From an uncultured Anaerolineae bacterium (GTDB lineage: Bacteria > Chloroflexota > Anaerolineae > CG2-30-64-16), in assembly GCA_937124585.1 (NCBI GenBank), contig CAKZKT010000144.1:1-64000 (forward strand): DNA of 64,000 nt. Reading direction: 5' to 3'. Each line of letters opens with the position of its first letter. Position 1 is the first letter of the stretch. Made by a program: the position numbers and the translations under genes. A model generated the notes under the pieces. The model was not told the origin of the DNA, did no database searches, and saw only the letters and a list, made by a program, of their open reading frames with translations. Below, in pieces: positions 27,637 to 36,416 of the stretch.

Positions 27637-28041
27637 ATGCAAACCCGTTTCGGACACATCCAGTTCAACGTCCAACCCGCCAATCTGTCGTTCTACAAGG
27701 AATTGATAACCTTCCTAGGCTGGCCCGTCATCATGGAGGGGGACGACTTCTTCGGCGTGGGCGGGCCAACCGGCGACAGCCTCTGGTTCATCGGCTACGT
27801 CAAGCCGGTGAGCAATGACTACGATGGGCCGGGGATGAATCACATTGCGCTGGCTGCCGCCTCGCAGGCCGACGTGGATGCGGTCGTCGCCTATCTCGCC
27901 GATCGCGGCGTGCCGGCGCTCTTCGAGACCCCACGTCACCGGCCCGAATTTGCCCGTGGCCCCGATCAGACCTACTACCAGGTCATGTTCGAGTCGCCCG
28001 ACCGCATTCTGTGGGAAGTGGTGTACATCGGGCCGAAATGA
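27637..28041 (+). CDS. VOC/glyoxalase superfamily protein
   Basis: MQTRFGHIQFNVQPANLSFYKELITFLGW...MNHIALAAASQADVDAVVAYLADRG. Confidence 0.85.
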   Translation: MQTRFGHIQFNVQPANLSFYKELITFLGWPVIMEGDDFFGVGGPTGDSLWFIGYVKPVSNDYDGPGMNHIALAAASQADVDAVVAYLADRGVPALFETPRHRPEFARGPDQTYYQVMFESPDRILWEVVYIGPK

Positions 28042-28050
28042 TGGCCGGAT

Positions 28051-28089
28051 GGTTGGAAGGTTGAACCGGCTGCCTGCAACCTTCCAACC
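28051..28089. terminator. hairpin between convergent genes (possible bidirectional terminator)
   Basis: ggttggaaggttg-N13-caaccttccaacc perfect 13-bp stem; no clear T-run. Confidence 0.5.
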
Positions 28090-28096
28090 CATCTCC

Positions 28097-28894
28097 TCAC
28101 CGCGCGCCGCAGGCCTGCAGGCACGCCTGCATGTGGCCGCGCGCCTCGGCGGCGATGATGGCGCACTGGATCACATCGTAGTTTTTCGCGCCGATCACTT
28201 CCAGGTCCAGCGGACCGGTGTAGCCGGCCTCGTGCAGCACCCGCACATAGCCGAGCAGATTGATATCTCCGCGACCGTTGGCCTGCATCTCCGGCTTGCC
28301 CGGGCTTTGCTGACGGCCCTTGCAGTCGCGGATGTGTACGTGCTTGACGCGCTGCACTACCGCTTTGATCGCTTCGACCGGATCTTCGCCTCCGCGGTAG
28401 ATGTGCGAGGGGTCCATGTCCACGCCGAACGCGGGCGAAGTGATCGCTTCCATCAGCCGCAGGGTGGTGGGCGTGTTCCAGATCGCTGCGCCGACGTGCG
28501 CCTTCACGCAGAGGGTGACGCCGTAGCGTTCGGCCATCTGACAGAGCCGGCCGATCGAGTCCACCACCTGTTGGAAGCTGGCCTCATCCCCGCTCTTGCC
28601 GCCCGGCCCGCAGTTGACGATCGGAATGCCGAGGGCGACCGCGGCCTGAAACGCCTTTTCCATCTTCACCGGATCCTGGGACGGCTGTTCCATGGCCAGC
28701 AGCTCCAGGCCATATTCCGCCGACAGCCGTTTGATCTCCGGCACCAGCTCCTGCCAGCGATCCAGCACCAGGTGTTCGCTCATGCCGTCAATCGCCGACA
28801 ATTCGATACCGTCATAACCGGCCATGGCGATGTATTTGAACGCCGTCTCCAGGCTGTGGCCGCCGAAAAGGACCGAATTGGCTCCGAGTTTCAT
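28097..28894 (-). CDS. sugar phosphate isomerase/epimerase (AP endonuclease 2-like TIM barrel)
   Basis: MAGYDGIELSAIDG...VNCGPGG...VDMDPSHIYRGGEDPVEAIKAVVQRVKHVHIRDCKG. Confidence 0.9.
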   Translation of the reverse strand: MKLGANSVLFGGHSLETAFKYIAMAGYDGIELSAIDGMSEHLVLDRWQELVPEIKRLSAEYGLELLAMEQPSQDPVKMEKAFQAAVALGIPIVNCGPGGKSGDEASFQQVVDSIGRLCQMAERYGVTLCVKAHVGAAIWNTPTTLRLMEAITSPAFGVDMDPSHIYRGGEDPVEAIKAVVQRVKHVHIRDCKGRQQSPGKPEMQANGRGDINLLGYVRVLHEAGYTGPLDLEVIGAKNYDVIQCAIIAAEARGHMQACLQACGAR

Positions 28895-28981
28895 GGGTGT
28901 ATCTCCAGGTGAGATCCTCCTCGCCTGCCCTCGCTCCCTTCCAGGGAGCGGGGGGCGGGGGAGTGAGGGTCGCGGCCGGCG

Positions 28982-30085
28982 TCAATCCAGCAGCTTCTGC
29001 GGGTCGCCGTGCAGGTTCGGCAGAGGATGCGGCCGCACCATGGCGCCGCCGCTCTCGTACGATTCGATGACGGCCCAGGTGTACTCCAGCGTCGCCAGCG
29101 CATCGCGGCCAGAGGCCCGCAAATCCTCGTGGAAGACACCGTTGGTCACATCTTCGAGAAAAGCGTGAATGCGTCGCGGGAAGGTCTGGTTGAAATCCTT
29201 GATGCCGCTGTCGAACACCTCGGTGGGCGGCAGGGTGCCCATCGGGTTGCCGCCCGCCTTCCAGTAATAGAGCTTCTCGATGCAATTTTCGATGCAGAAA
29301 GCGCCCTTCGTGCCGGCCACCTCCAGGCTCCACCAGCCGCCCAGGCCCCACGGCGCATCCCCGCGCTGGCTGATCAGGCTGCCGACGCAGCCGTTGGCAA
29401 AGCGGAGGTTGATGCTGGCGACCGACAGCATCACGTCATTGGCGCGACGACGATGGCCAGGCCGCTCGACGAACGCCTGTACATGGGTGATGTCGCCGCA
29501 GAAATAGCGCATGCAGGCGAACGGATGCGCCAGGAACGCCTTCAGATGCGCGTAAGGCCAGCCGGGCAGCCGGGTGCCCGGGCCGGCGCCGCGGTAGCCC
29601 TCTTCACCGCCGTTGAAGCCAACTTTGTGGAGGCAATAAATCTGCTCGCCGATGGCGCCTTGCTTGATGTACTGCATTGCCCGCTCGGCGGTCGGCGTGA
29701 AGTAGTGGTTCAGGTTGCAGCCGAGATAAAGCTTCTTCTCGGCCGCTTTCGCCACCATCTGCCGGGCTTCGATGATGTTGTTGGAGATCGGCTTCTCCAC
29801 CAGCACGTGCTTGCCGGCCTCCAACGCCTCCATCACCGGCTCGAAATGCCAGCTACCGTTCTCGAACCCGCCCGTGGTCACGTCCACGATGTCGAGTTCC
29901 TCGTGCTTGAGCATCTCGGTCAAGCTATAATACGCCCGCACGCCATACTTCTCGGCCGCGGCATCCGCTCGCGCCTTCACCACGTCGCACACGGCGACCA
30001 ACTCGGCGAGGGGATCGTTTTTGTGACAGGTGGCATGCTGGTTCCCGATCCCGCGCAAGCCCACCACACCGACTTTGAGAGCCAT
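28982..30085 (-). CDS. Gfo/Idh/MocA family oxidoreductase
   Basis: KVGVVGLRGIGNQHATC...GKHVLVEKPISNNIIEARQMVAKA. Confidence 0.92.
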   Translation of the reverse strand: MALKVGVVGLRGIGNQHATCHKNDPLAELVAVCDVVKARADAAAEKYGVRAYYSLTEMLKHEELDIVDVTTGGFENGSWHFEPVMEALEAGKHVLVEKPISNNIIEARQMVAKAAEKKLYLGCNLNHYFTPTAERAMQYIKQGAIGEQIYCLHKVGFNGGEEGYRGAGPGTRLPGWPYAHLKAFLAHPFACMRYFCGDITHVQAFVERPGHRRRANDVMLSVASINLRFANGCVGSLISQRGDAPWGLGGWWSLEVAGTKGAFCIENCIEKLYYWKAGGNPMGTLPPTEVFDSGIKDFNQTFPRRIHAFLEDVTNGVFHEDLRASGRDALATLEYTWAVIESYESGGAMVRPHPLPNLHGDPQKLLD

Positions 30086-30103
30086 TTGTGTCCATCCTTT
30101 CCG

Positions 30104-31102
30104 TTATTTCACGTACACGATCTTCCCCGTTTCCAGCGACTCGATCGCCGCCTGCAAGACTTTTTGCGCAGCCAGGCCATCGGCGCCCGAACCGTCAATC
30201 TCTTCCGGTTTGACGCCCTCCGTCACTTGCTGCAGGAATTTGTGGATGCGGTTGCGGAAGGTATCCTCGAAATCGCGGTGGCCGCCGAACACCGGGTTGG
30301 AGTAGACGCGCTTCTCCAGGTCGCCGGCCGGGTAGAGGGTGACCTCCCGCCACATGTCCTCCAGGACAAAGCGGCCCTTCGTGCCGGCCACCTCACAGCG
30401 CTCCATCGGATGGCCGCGCTCGATGTCGTAGGAGGCGGTCAGGCCGCCCACCACGCCGTTCACGAACTTCATGCTGAAGTGCGCGGTGGACCAGATGCGC
30501 CGGCCCGGCGCCTTCTGTGCGAAACACTGCACGGCCTCCACATCGCCGCAGAAGTGGCGCATCACATCCACGCTGTGCGGATTGAGCGCCTTGATCATGT
30601 AATAGGGCGAGCTTTCGGCCGGGTTCTTGATCCACATGCTCATGTTGATGAAGAGCAGATGGCCCAGTCGGCCCTCGTTTTGCCAGCGTTTCGCCACATA
30701 GGTGGCCTCGGTGAAACGATGGTTCAGGTTAATGCCGTAGCACAGCCCTTTCTCGCGCGCCTTCGCCACCATTTCCTCGGCCTGCGCGATATCGTTGGAG
30801 ATCGGCTTCTCGCCCAGGACATGGCAGCCGGCCTCGAGTGCCTGCATGGTCGGCAGATAGTGATCGCTGCCGTACTCGTAGCCGCCCGTGGTGATGCTGC
30901 ACACGTCCGGCTTCAGGGCGTCCAGCATCTGCTGGGCGTCGTAGAATGCGGGCACGCCGTGCTGCGCCGCCGCCGCATCGGCGCGCTCGCGGATGATATC
31001 GCACACGCCCACCAGTTCGGCCAATGGGTCTTCTTTATAGATCTTCGCATGGCGGTTGCCGATCGGCCCCATGCCGATGACGCAGACTCGGAGCATTTTC
31101 AC
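30104..31102 (-). CDS. Gfo/Idh/MocA family oxidoreductase
   Basis: RVCVIGMGPIGNRHAKIY...GCHVLGEKPISNDIAQAEEMVAKARE. Confidence 0.92.
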   Translation of the reverse strand: MKMLRVCVIGMGPIGNRHAKIYKEDPLAELVGVCDIIRERADAAAAQHGVPAFYDAQQMLDALKPDVCSITTGGYEYGSDHYLPTMQALEAGCHVLGEKPISNDIAQAEEMVAKAREKGLCYGINLNHRFTEATYVAKRWQNEGRLGHLLFINMSMWIKNPAESSPYYMIKALNPHSVDVMRHFCGDVEAVQCFAQKAPGRRIWSTAHFSMKFVNGVVGGLTASYDIERGHPMERCEVAGTKGRFVLEDMWREVTLYPAGDLEKRVYSNPVFGGHRDFEDTFRNRIHKFLQQVTEGVKPEEIDGSGADGLAAQKVLQAAIESLETGKIVYVK

Positions 31103-31121
31103 GCCTCGCGCAAAATAACTC

Positions 31122-32342
31122 TCAATCCACCAGCGCCTGATACGTCAGCGCCTTGAACTGCTGATGGATCGGGAAGGTCCATGCCTGGTGCTGGGTCATC
31201 AGCAGGCCATAGAGCGCCTGCTTGCGATCCACCCAAAAATAGGTGGCGAACGCGCCATCCCAGCCGAACTCGCCGACCGAGCCGGCCCGACCCGACGCAG
31301 CCACGTCGGTGAGCACGCGCATTCCCAGGCCATAGCCGTAGCCGGAGTTTTTCAGGATGCCCGGTCGCTGCTCGTAGGGCATCGCCTGCGCCGGTGCCTG
31401 GTTCATCTCCATGAGCGCCACCGTGTGCGGGCTGAGCAGCCGGACGCCGTTCAGCTCGCCGCCGTTGACCAGCATCTGGGCGAAGCGACCATAGTCGCCG
31501 ACCGTGGAGAAGAGCCCGCCGCCGCCCGACAAGAAGGCAGGTGGCTCGGTCGGCACAGGCAGGTCGACGCGCGCTAGCCCGGCGCCCTCTTGCGGTGTGA
31601 TGTAGATTTTGGCCAGGCGCGGCAGCTTCTCGGCCGGCACGTAAAAAGCGGTGTCGGTCATGCCCAGCGGCTCGAAGAGGCGCTCCTGCAAGAAGACATC
31701 GAGCGGCTTCCCGGAGATCAGCTCGACCAGGTAGCCGAGGATGTCAATCGAGAGGCTATAGCGCCACTGCGTGCCCGGCTGGAATGCCAGCGGCAGCTTC
31801 GCCAACGCCTCGATCAGATCCTTATTGCCCAGCCGCGCGCCTGGCGCGTAGAAATGCAGCAGGCTGGCGCCTGCCTGATGATACAACGCGTCGATCGGGT
31901 CCTGCGGATCGAAGCCGTAGCTGAAGCCGGCGGTGTGCGTGAAGAGATGGCGAAAAGTGATCGGCCATTCGAGCGACGCAACGTCGTAGCCGCTCTCGGT
32001 TCGTTTGACGAAGACTTTGAGGTCTTTGAAGGCCGGGATGAACTCGTACACGAAGGTGTTCAGGTCAAACCAACCTTCCTCGTACAACATCATGGCGGCG
32101 ATGCTGGTGATCGGCTTGGTCATCGAGGCGATGCGGAAGATGGTATCGAACTGCATCTCGACGCCGGCCTCGACGTCGGCCCAGCCGAACTTCTCCAGAT
32201 AAAAGGTCTGGCCGCGTCGCGCCGCCGTGGCGACGATGCCGGCCAGCTTCTTCTCGGCAACGTAACGCTGCAACACCGCGCTGATGCGCTTCAGTCGCTC
32301 GGCCGAGACCCCGACCTGAGCGGGTGGTTCGGATACGATCAT
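31122..32342 (-). CDS. serine hydrolase (class C beta-lactamase family)
   Basis: IFRIASMTKPITSIAAMMLYEEG SxxK motif; LFTHTAGFSYGF; WRYSLSIDILGYLVE. Confidence 0.9.
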   Translation of the reverse strand: MIVSEPPAQVGVSAERLKRISAVLQRYVAEKKLAGIVATAARRGQTFYLEKFGWADVEAGVEMQFDTIFRIASMTKPITSIAAMMLYEEGWFDLNTFVYEFIPAFKDLKVFVKRTESGYDVASLEWPITFRHLFTHTAGFSYGFDPQDPIDALYHQAGASLLHFYAPGARLGNKDLIEALAKLPLAFQPGTQWRYSLSIDILGYLVELISGKPLDVFLQERLFEPLGMTDTAFYVPAEKLPRLAKIYITPQEGAGLARVDLPVPTEPPAFLSGGGGLFSTVGDYGRFAQMLVNGGELNGVRLLSPHTVALMEMNQAPAQAMPYEQRPGILKNSGYGYGLGMRVLTDVAASGRAGSVGEFGWDGAFATYFWVDRKQALYGLLMTQHQAWTFPIHQQFKALTYQALVD

Positions 32343-33115
32343 GATCTGACCTCCTCATCTGCCCGCTCCTGAGCGGGCGGGCGCGCTGCTTCCTCCGGCA
32401 ACGGATAGCCATAGGCTCGCATGGCCGGTTCCAGAAAGTCGAAATAATTCACCCCATCGTCCTGCCGCCAACGGTCCACCGTTTCCGGCCGCACCGGTAT
32501 CTTGGCCAACTTAATGCCCAGGAAATCCTCCAGGCGGGCCAGCGTCTCGTCCTGGCGCAGAACGAAGTCCTCGAAACGCACCTCGATCCAGTGCGCGGGC
32601 TTGGGCGTCGCCTGCACCAGGTCGTACTGATATTTCCAGGAGATCGCCCGGCGCAGGCGGATGTCCTCGGTGCAGGGATATGCGATCCCGAAATCGCGCA
32701 GGTCATCGGTCAGATGGCGGTTCAGGATGCAATCGCGCGGGTTTCGGATCCAAAAGATGTACCGCGCTTCGGGGAACATGCGGACGATCCAGGGGAAAAC
32801 CAGGGTAGTCTCCGGGATCTTCCAGCCTTTGTGCTCGGCCGGACTTTCCCGCACTGAGGTGAGATAGGTCTCGATCAGGGAGGTGAATTCGGCGGGGATC
32901 TCCATGTCGAAGACCTGATCCCAATTCCACTCCAGCCCGCCGCGCCAGCGCACGTAGCGGGCAAAGACACGGCACGCATCGTACATCGCCTCTGGCGGCA
33001 ACAGATCGCCCGAGACGTTGAGCGGCGCGCCCATGAAGACGCCAGAGGCCGACAGGGTATGCGACATGATGCGCGTCCCCGAATGGCCCCGGCCGATCAC
33101 AGTGATGAGTGTCAT
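32339..33115 (-). CDS. sulfotransferase family protein
   Basis: VIGRGHSGTRIMSHTLSASGVFMG; IFWIRNPRDCILN; HWIEVRFEDFVLRQDETLARLEDFLGI. Confidence 0.85.
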   Translation of the reverse strand: MTLITVIGRGHSGTRIMSHTLSASGVFMGAPLNVSGDLLPPEAMYDACRVFARYVRWRGGLEWNWDQVFDMEIPAEFTSLIETYLTSVRESPAEHKGWKIPETTLVFPWIVRMFPEARYIFWIRNPRDCILNRHLTDDLRDFGIAYPCTEDIRLRRAISWKYQYDLVQATPKPAHWIEVRFEDFVLRQDETLARLEDFLGIKLAKIPVRPETVDRWRQDDGVNYFDFLEPAMRAYGYPLPEEAARPPAQERADEEVRS

Positions 33116-33269
33116 ACGCCGCTCCTAGACCGGAGAAGCAGGGGCCAAAGTGGTCGGATGACAGGTGCTGCCGGAGAGAGCGGCGCTCGGCGAACGCCTG
33201 CCTTGTCGCTGCGATGACATACTGCCTCCTGGGAAGGTCAATCGGGATAGCCGCAAGCAAACCGATGAG

Positions 33270-33301
33270 GCTTGACACGTGCAGGCTTACACGTGTCAAG
33301 C
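33270..33301. promoter_or_regulatory. operator-like inverted repeat at predicted TSS
   Basis: gcttgacacgtg-caggctta-cacgtgtcaagc, perfect 12-bp arms; lies just downstream of a consensus -10 on the minus strand. Confidence 0.75.
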
Positions 33302-33304
33302 CGG

Positions 33305-33333
33305 ATTATAGCGAAGAAGCCGTCGGTTGTCAA
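33305..33333 (-). promoter_or_regulatory. full-consensus sigma70 promoter for sulfotransferase/serine hydrolase genes
   Basis: Minus strand TTGACA-N17-TATAAT; -35 overlaps the trmFO stop. Confidence 0.85.
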
Positions 33334-34832
33334 CCGATGGCCCCGCGCTCGGCCACGGCGCTGCCCGCCGCGCTCAGCGCCGCCTCCAGGTCGGCCAGGG
33401 CGCGGCGGGCGAGGGCGGCATGCCGCAACCACTTGTCGCGGATCGACGTGGCCAGCTCGGGCAGCAGGCCGAAATTCGCTTTCATCGGCTGAAAGGCGCC
33501 CGCCTCGGCATGCGTGATGTAGTGGATCAGCGCGCCGATCATCGTCGTGACGGGCAGCACGAGGGGCGGCCGACCGCCGGCCACGCGCGCCGCGTTGAGG
33601 CCAGCCAGCAGCCCGCTGGCAGTCGAACCGACATATCCCTCCGTGCCGGTGATCTGGCCGGCGAAGAACAGATCGTCCCGGTCACGCCATTGCAGTGTGG
33701 GCCGCAGCAGGGCAGGGCTATTGATGAAGGTGTTCCGGTGCATCTGGCCAAAACGCACAAATTCCGCGCGGGCCAGGCCCGGGATCATGCGCAGCACCCG
33801 TTCCTGCTCGCTCCATTTCAGATTGGTTTGAAAGCCGACCAAATTGTAGAGCGTGCCGGCGATGTTGTCCTGCCGCAGCTGCACGACCGCGTAGGGCCGG
33901 CGACCGGTGCGCGGGTCGCGCAGGCCCACCGGCGTCATCGGGCCGAACGCCAGCGCGCGCGGATCGCGCGCGGCCAGCACCTCGATGGGCAAGCACGCTT
34001 CAAAGTAGCGCCGCGCCTCGGCATCCTGTTCGAACTCGCGCAACGGGATCTTCTCAGCCGCGTTCACGGCCGCCACAAACGCCAGATACTCCTCGCGCGT
34101 GAGCGGACAATTGACGTAGTCGCCGGAGGCGGACAGATCAGCAGGCAGGGGGGCCATGGAACCTGCCGATCCGCCGCCTTGTCCACCTGCCGGTTTCCGG
34201 ATCGACCGCCTCCCCTCCTCTCCCCACCGGTTGCCGCGCCAGGCAATCGTCATGTCAATGCTCTCGCCGGTAACGATGGGCGCCATCGCATCATAGAAAG
34301 CCAGGTATTCCTGGCCTGCCAGCCGACGGATCGCCTCGGCCAGGGCCGGCGAGGTCAGCGGCCCGGTTGCCACGACCGTGTTGCTGCATGGCTCGGGCCC
34401 GAAGAGCTCTGTCACTTCGGCGCGGCGCACCTCGATATTGGGGTGGCCGGCGATGGCCTCGGTGACCGCCCGGCTGAACGCGGTCCGGTCTACCGCCAGC
34501 GCATCGCCGGCAGGCACGGCCGTGCGGTCGGCGCAGGCGATGATGAGCGAACCGAGACGACGCAGCTCTTCCTTGAGCAGACCGAGCGCGCGATCGAGCA
34601 GAGCCGAGCCGAGGCTGTTGGAACAGACCAATTCCGCCATGTCGCCGGTCTGGTGCGCCGGCGTCATGCGACCGGGGCGCATCTCATACAGGATCACGCG
34701 CAGGCCTGCCTGTGCGATCTGCCAGGCGGCCTCGCTGCCCGCCAGGCCGGCGCCGATCACCCGTACCGGAGCCACAGATTCCGCCGCGGCGCGCCGCGAT
34801 GCCAATACTTGATTCACACCACCCTCCAACAC
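33330..34832 (-). CDS. trmFO: methylenetetrahydrofolate--tRNA-(uracil-5-)-methyltransferase TrmFO
   Basis: [76 protein letters not shown]. Confidence 0.95.
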   Translation of the reverse strand: MLEGGVNQVLASRRAAAESVAPVRVIGAGLAGSEAAWQIAQAGLRVILYEMRPGRMTPAHQTGDMAELVCSNSLGSALLDRALGLLKEELRRLGSLIIACADRTAVPAGDALAVDRTAFSRAVTEAIAGHPNIEVRRAEVTELFGPEPCSNTVVATGPLTSPALAEAIRRLAGQEYLAFYDAMAPIVTGESIDMTIAWRGNRWGEEGRRSIRKPAGGQGGGSAGSMAPLPADLSASGDYVNCPLTREEYLAFVAAVNAAEKIPLREFEQDAEARRYFEACLPIEVLAARDPRALAFGPMTPVGLRDPRTGRRPYAVVQLRQDNIAGTLYNLVGFQTNLKWSEQERVLRMIPGLARAEFVRFGQMHRNTFINSPALLRPTLQWRDRDDLFFAGQITGTEGYVGSTASGLLAGLNAARVAGGRPPLVLPVTTMIGALIHYITHAEAGAFQPMKANFGLLPELATSIRDKWLRHAALARRALADLEAALSAAGSAVAERGAIG

Positions 34833-34988
34833 ATCGAAACTGCTCCCTACGCGCCAGAATTCACAATTCTTTCACGGTCTTCGCATCTCCCCTTCAAACC
34901 GAACGCGTACACTACTGACAGAAACGCGGTTCGCATTTCTGGCGCCAAACGGGCGCACGACTATTTTACCACGAGAGGAAAAAAGACG

Positions 34989-35618
34989 ATGGCGAAGGCA
35001 ACGGTCTCGAAACAAACACTCAAGAACTGGCTGATAGATGCCTCTGTCTTCGTCGGCGGCCTCATCGCCGGCCTGACGGGAATCTACTTCCTGTTTCTGC
35101 CCATCGGGGGCTACCAGGGCGGCCGCAATCCCTATTACGGCGTCACGATTCTGTTCGAGCGCCGAACCTGGGACGACCTGCACACCTGGTTCGGGGTGCT
35201 GATGATCGCAGCGGTTGCGATCCATTTCGCCATCCACTGGAGCTGGGTGGCGAGCATGGTGAAACGGATGGCCCGAACGTTGATCGGCCGAGGGGCGCAT
35301 ATGAACCGTCGTGGCTACTTCAACGTGCTGGTGGACGCCCTCGTCGCCGTGAGTTTCCTGCTTGCGGCCATTTCGGGCATCTACTTCCTGTTCGCGCCGG
35401 CTGGCGGACGCCAGGCCACTCCGATCTTCATCTTCGACCGGAGGACCTGGGACCTGATCCACACCTGGTCGGGCGTGACGATGATGGCAGCGGCCGTCGT
35501 CCACTTTGCGATCCACTGGGGCTGGGTGACCAAAGTGACGGCCAAAGTGCTGGCCGCGGTCCTGCCGACGCGGCAACAGGCCGGTCAGCGCTCGCTGTCC
35601 AAGTCTGCCAGCGCATGA
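34989..35618 (+). CDS. DUF4405-like membrane protein with two internal repeats
   Basis: FERRTWDDLHTWFGVLMIAAVAIHFAIHWSW and FDRRTWDLIHTWSGVTMMAAAVVHFAIHWGW. Confidence 0.85.
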   Translation: MAKATVSKQTLKNWLIDASVFVGGLIAGLTGIYFLFLPIGGYQGGRNPYYGVTILFERRTWDDLHTWFGVLMIAAVAIHFAIHWSWVASMVKRMARTLIGRGAHMNRRGYFNVLVDALVAVSFLLAAISGIYFLFAPAGGRQATPIFIFDRRTWDLIHTWSGVTMMAAAVVHFAIHWGWVTKVTAKVLAAVLPTRQQAGQRSLSKSASA

Positions 35619-35652
35619 CATATATCTGATCTGAAACACATCAACTGAGGAG

Positions 35653-36249
35653 ATGACAACCATGTTTAAGAAAATCCTGTTGGGGGGCCTGCTGGTCGGA
35701 CTGATCGGGGTTCTGATCGCAGGTGCCGTTATTCGCACGAATGCCCGCGCGGCGGACAACGCAACGGGCACAGGAGCGCAACGCGGCCGGGCGGTCGAGG
35801 TGGCGCAGGCGGCCGCTCCGGATAACGGGCAGCGCGGCGGTCGCTGGGCGCAGCCAGAGAGCGCGGTGCCGCAAACCGGGACAACCGGCGGTCGCGGCTA
35901 TGGCCAGGGTCGCAATCAGCAATTCCAGAACGCGCTGCCGGCGCCACAAGCCGACATCACGGACGCCGACTGGATGACGCTGACCGGGAAAGTCATCAGC
36001 GCGACGAGTGATCTGATCGAAATCGAGACCGCTGCAGGCGAGGTGATCCCGTTCGAGGGGCAGCCGCTCTACTATGCGCTCGGCCAGGGCTTCAGCGCAC
36101 AGCCAGACGATGCCGTGATCGTGAGCGGCTTCGAGGAGGATGGCGAGTTCAAGATCGGTCAGGTCACGAATCTGAGCAATGGCGCCAGCGTGACGCTGCG
36201 AGACTCAAGCGGCCGGCCCGGCTGGGCAGGTCGCGGCCGCAGAAGGTAG
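35653..36249 (+). CDS. exported/membrane-anchored hypothetical protein, Gly/Arg/Gln-rich N-terminus and small beta domain
   Basis: Signal anchor KKILLGGLLVGLIGVLIAGAVI; WMTLTGKVISATSDLIEIETAAGEVIPFEGQPLYYALGQG. Confidence 0.65.
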   Translation: MTTMFKKILLGGLLVGLIGVLIAGAVIRTNARAADNATGTGAQRGRAVEVAQAAAPDNGQRGGRWAQPESAVPQTGTTGGRGYGQGRNQQFQNALPAPQADITDADWMTLTGKVISATSDLIEIETAAGEVIPFEGQPLYYALGQGFSAQPDDAVIVSGFEEDGEFKIGQVTNLSNGASVTLRDSSGRPGWAGRGRRR

Positions 36250-36303
36250 GCCGTCACAGCAGAGGCCGTGCGCAGCAGCGGCCTCGCCGATCTGAAAACA
36301 TCT

Positions 36304-36343
36304 CTCACGGGCCGGGCACTCTGGAAGGTGCCCGGCCCGTGAG
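36304..36343. terminator. bidirectional hairpin between convergent genes; related to the dispersed GTGCC family
   Basis: ctcacgggccgggcac-tctggaag-gtgcccggcccgtgag; perfect 16-bp stem. Confidence 0.75.
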
Positions 36344-36416
36344 CGCTTCCAGCAACGCACAGCGCCACACGATGGCCGGGATCGGCCGACCGACCCACGC
36401 CGGGCGTATGCTCAAG

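Noticed and set aside
29009-31156. 715-aa plus ORF
   Set aside because: Antisense of two clear Gfo/Idh genes.
33327-34988. N-terminal part of the 763-aa plus ORF
   Set aside because: Antisense of trmFO; DUF4405 protein starts at 34989.
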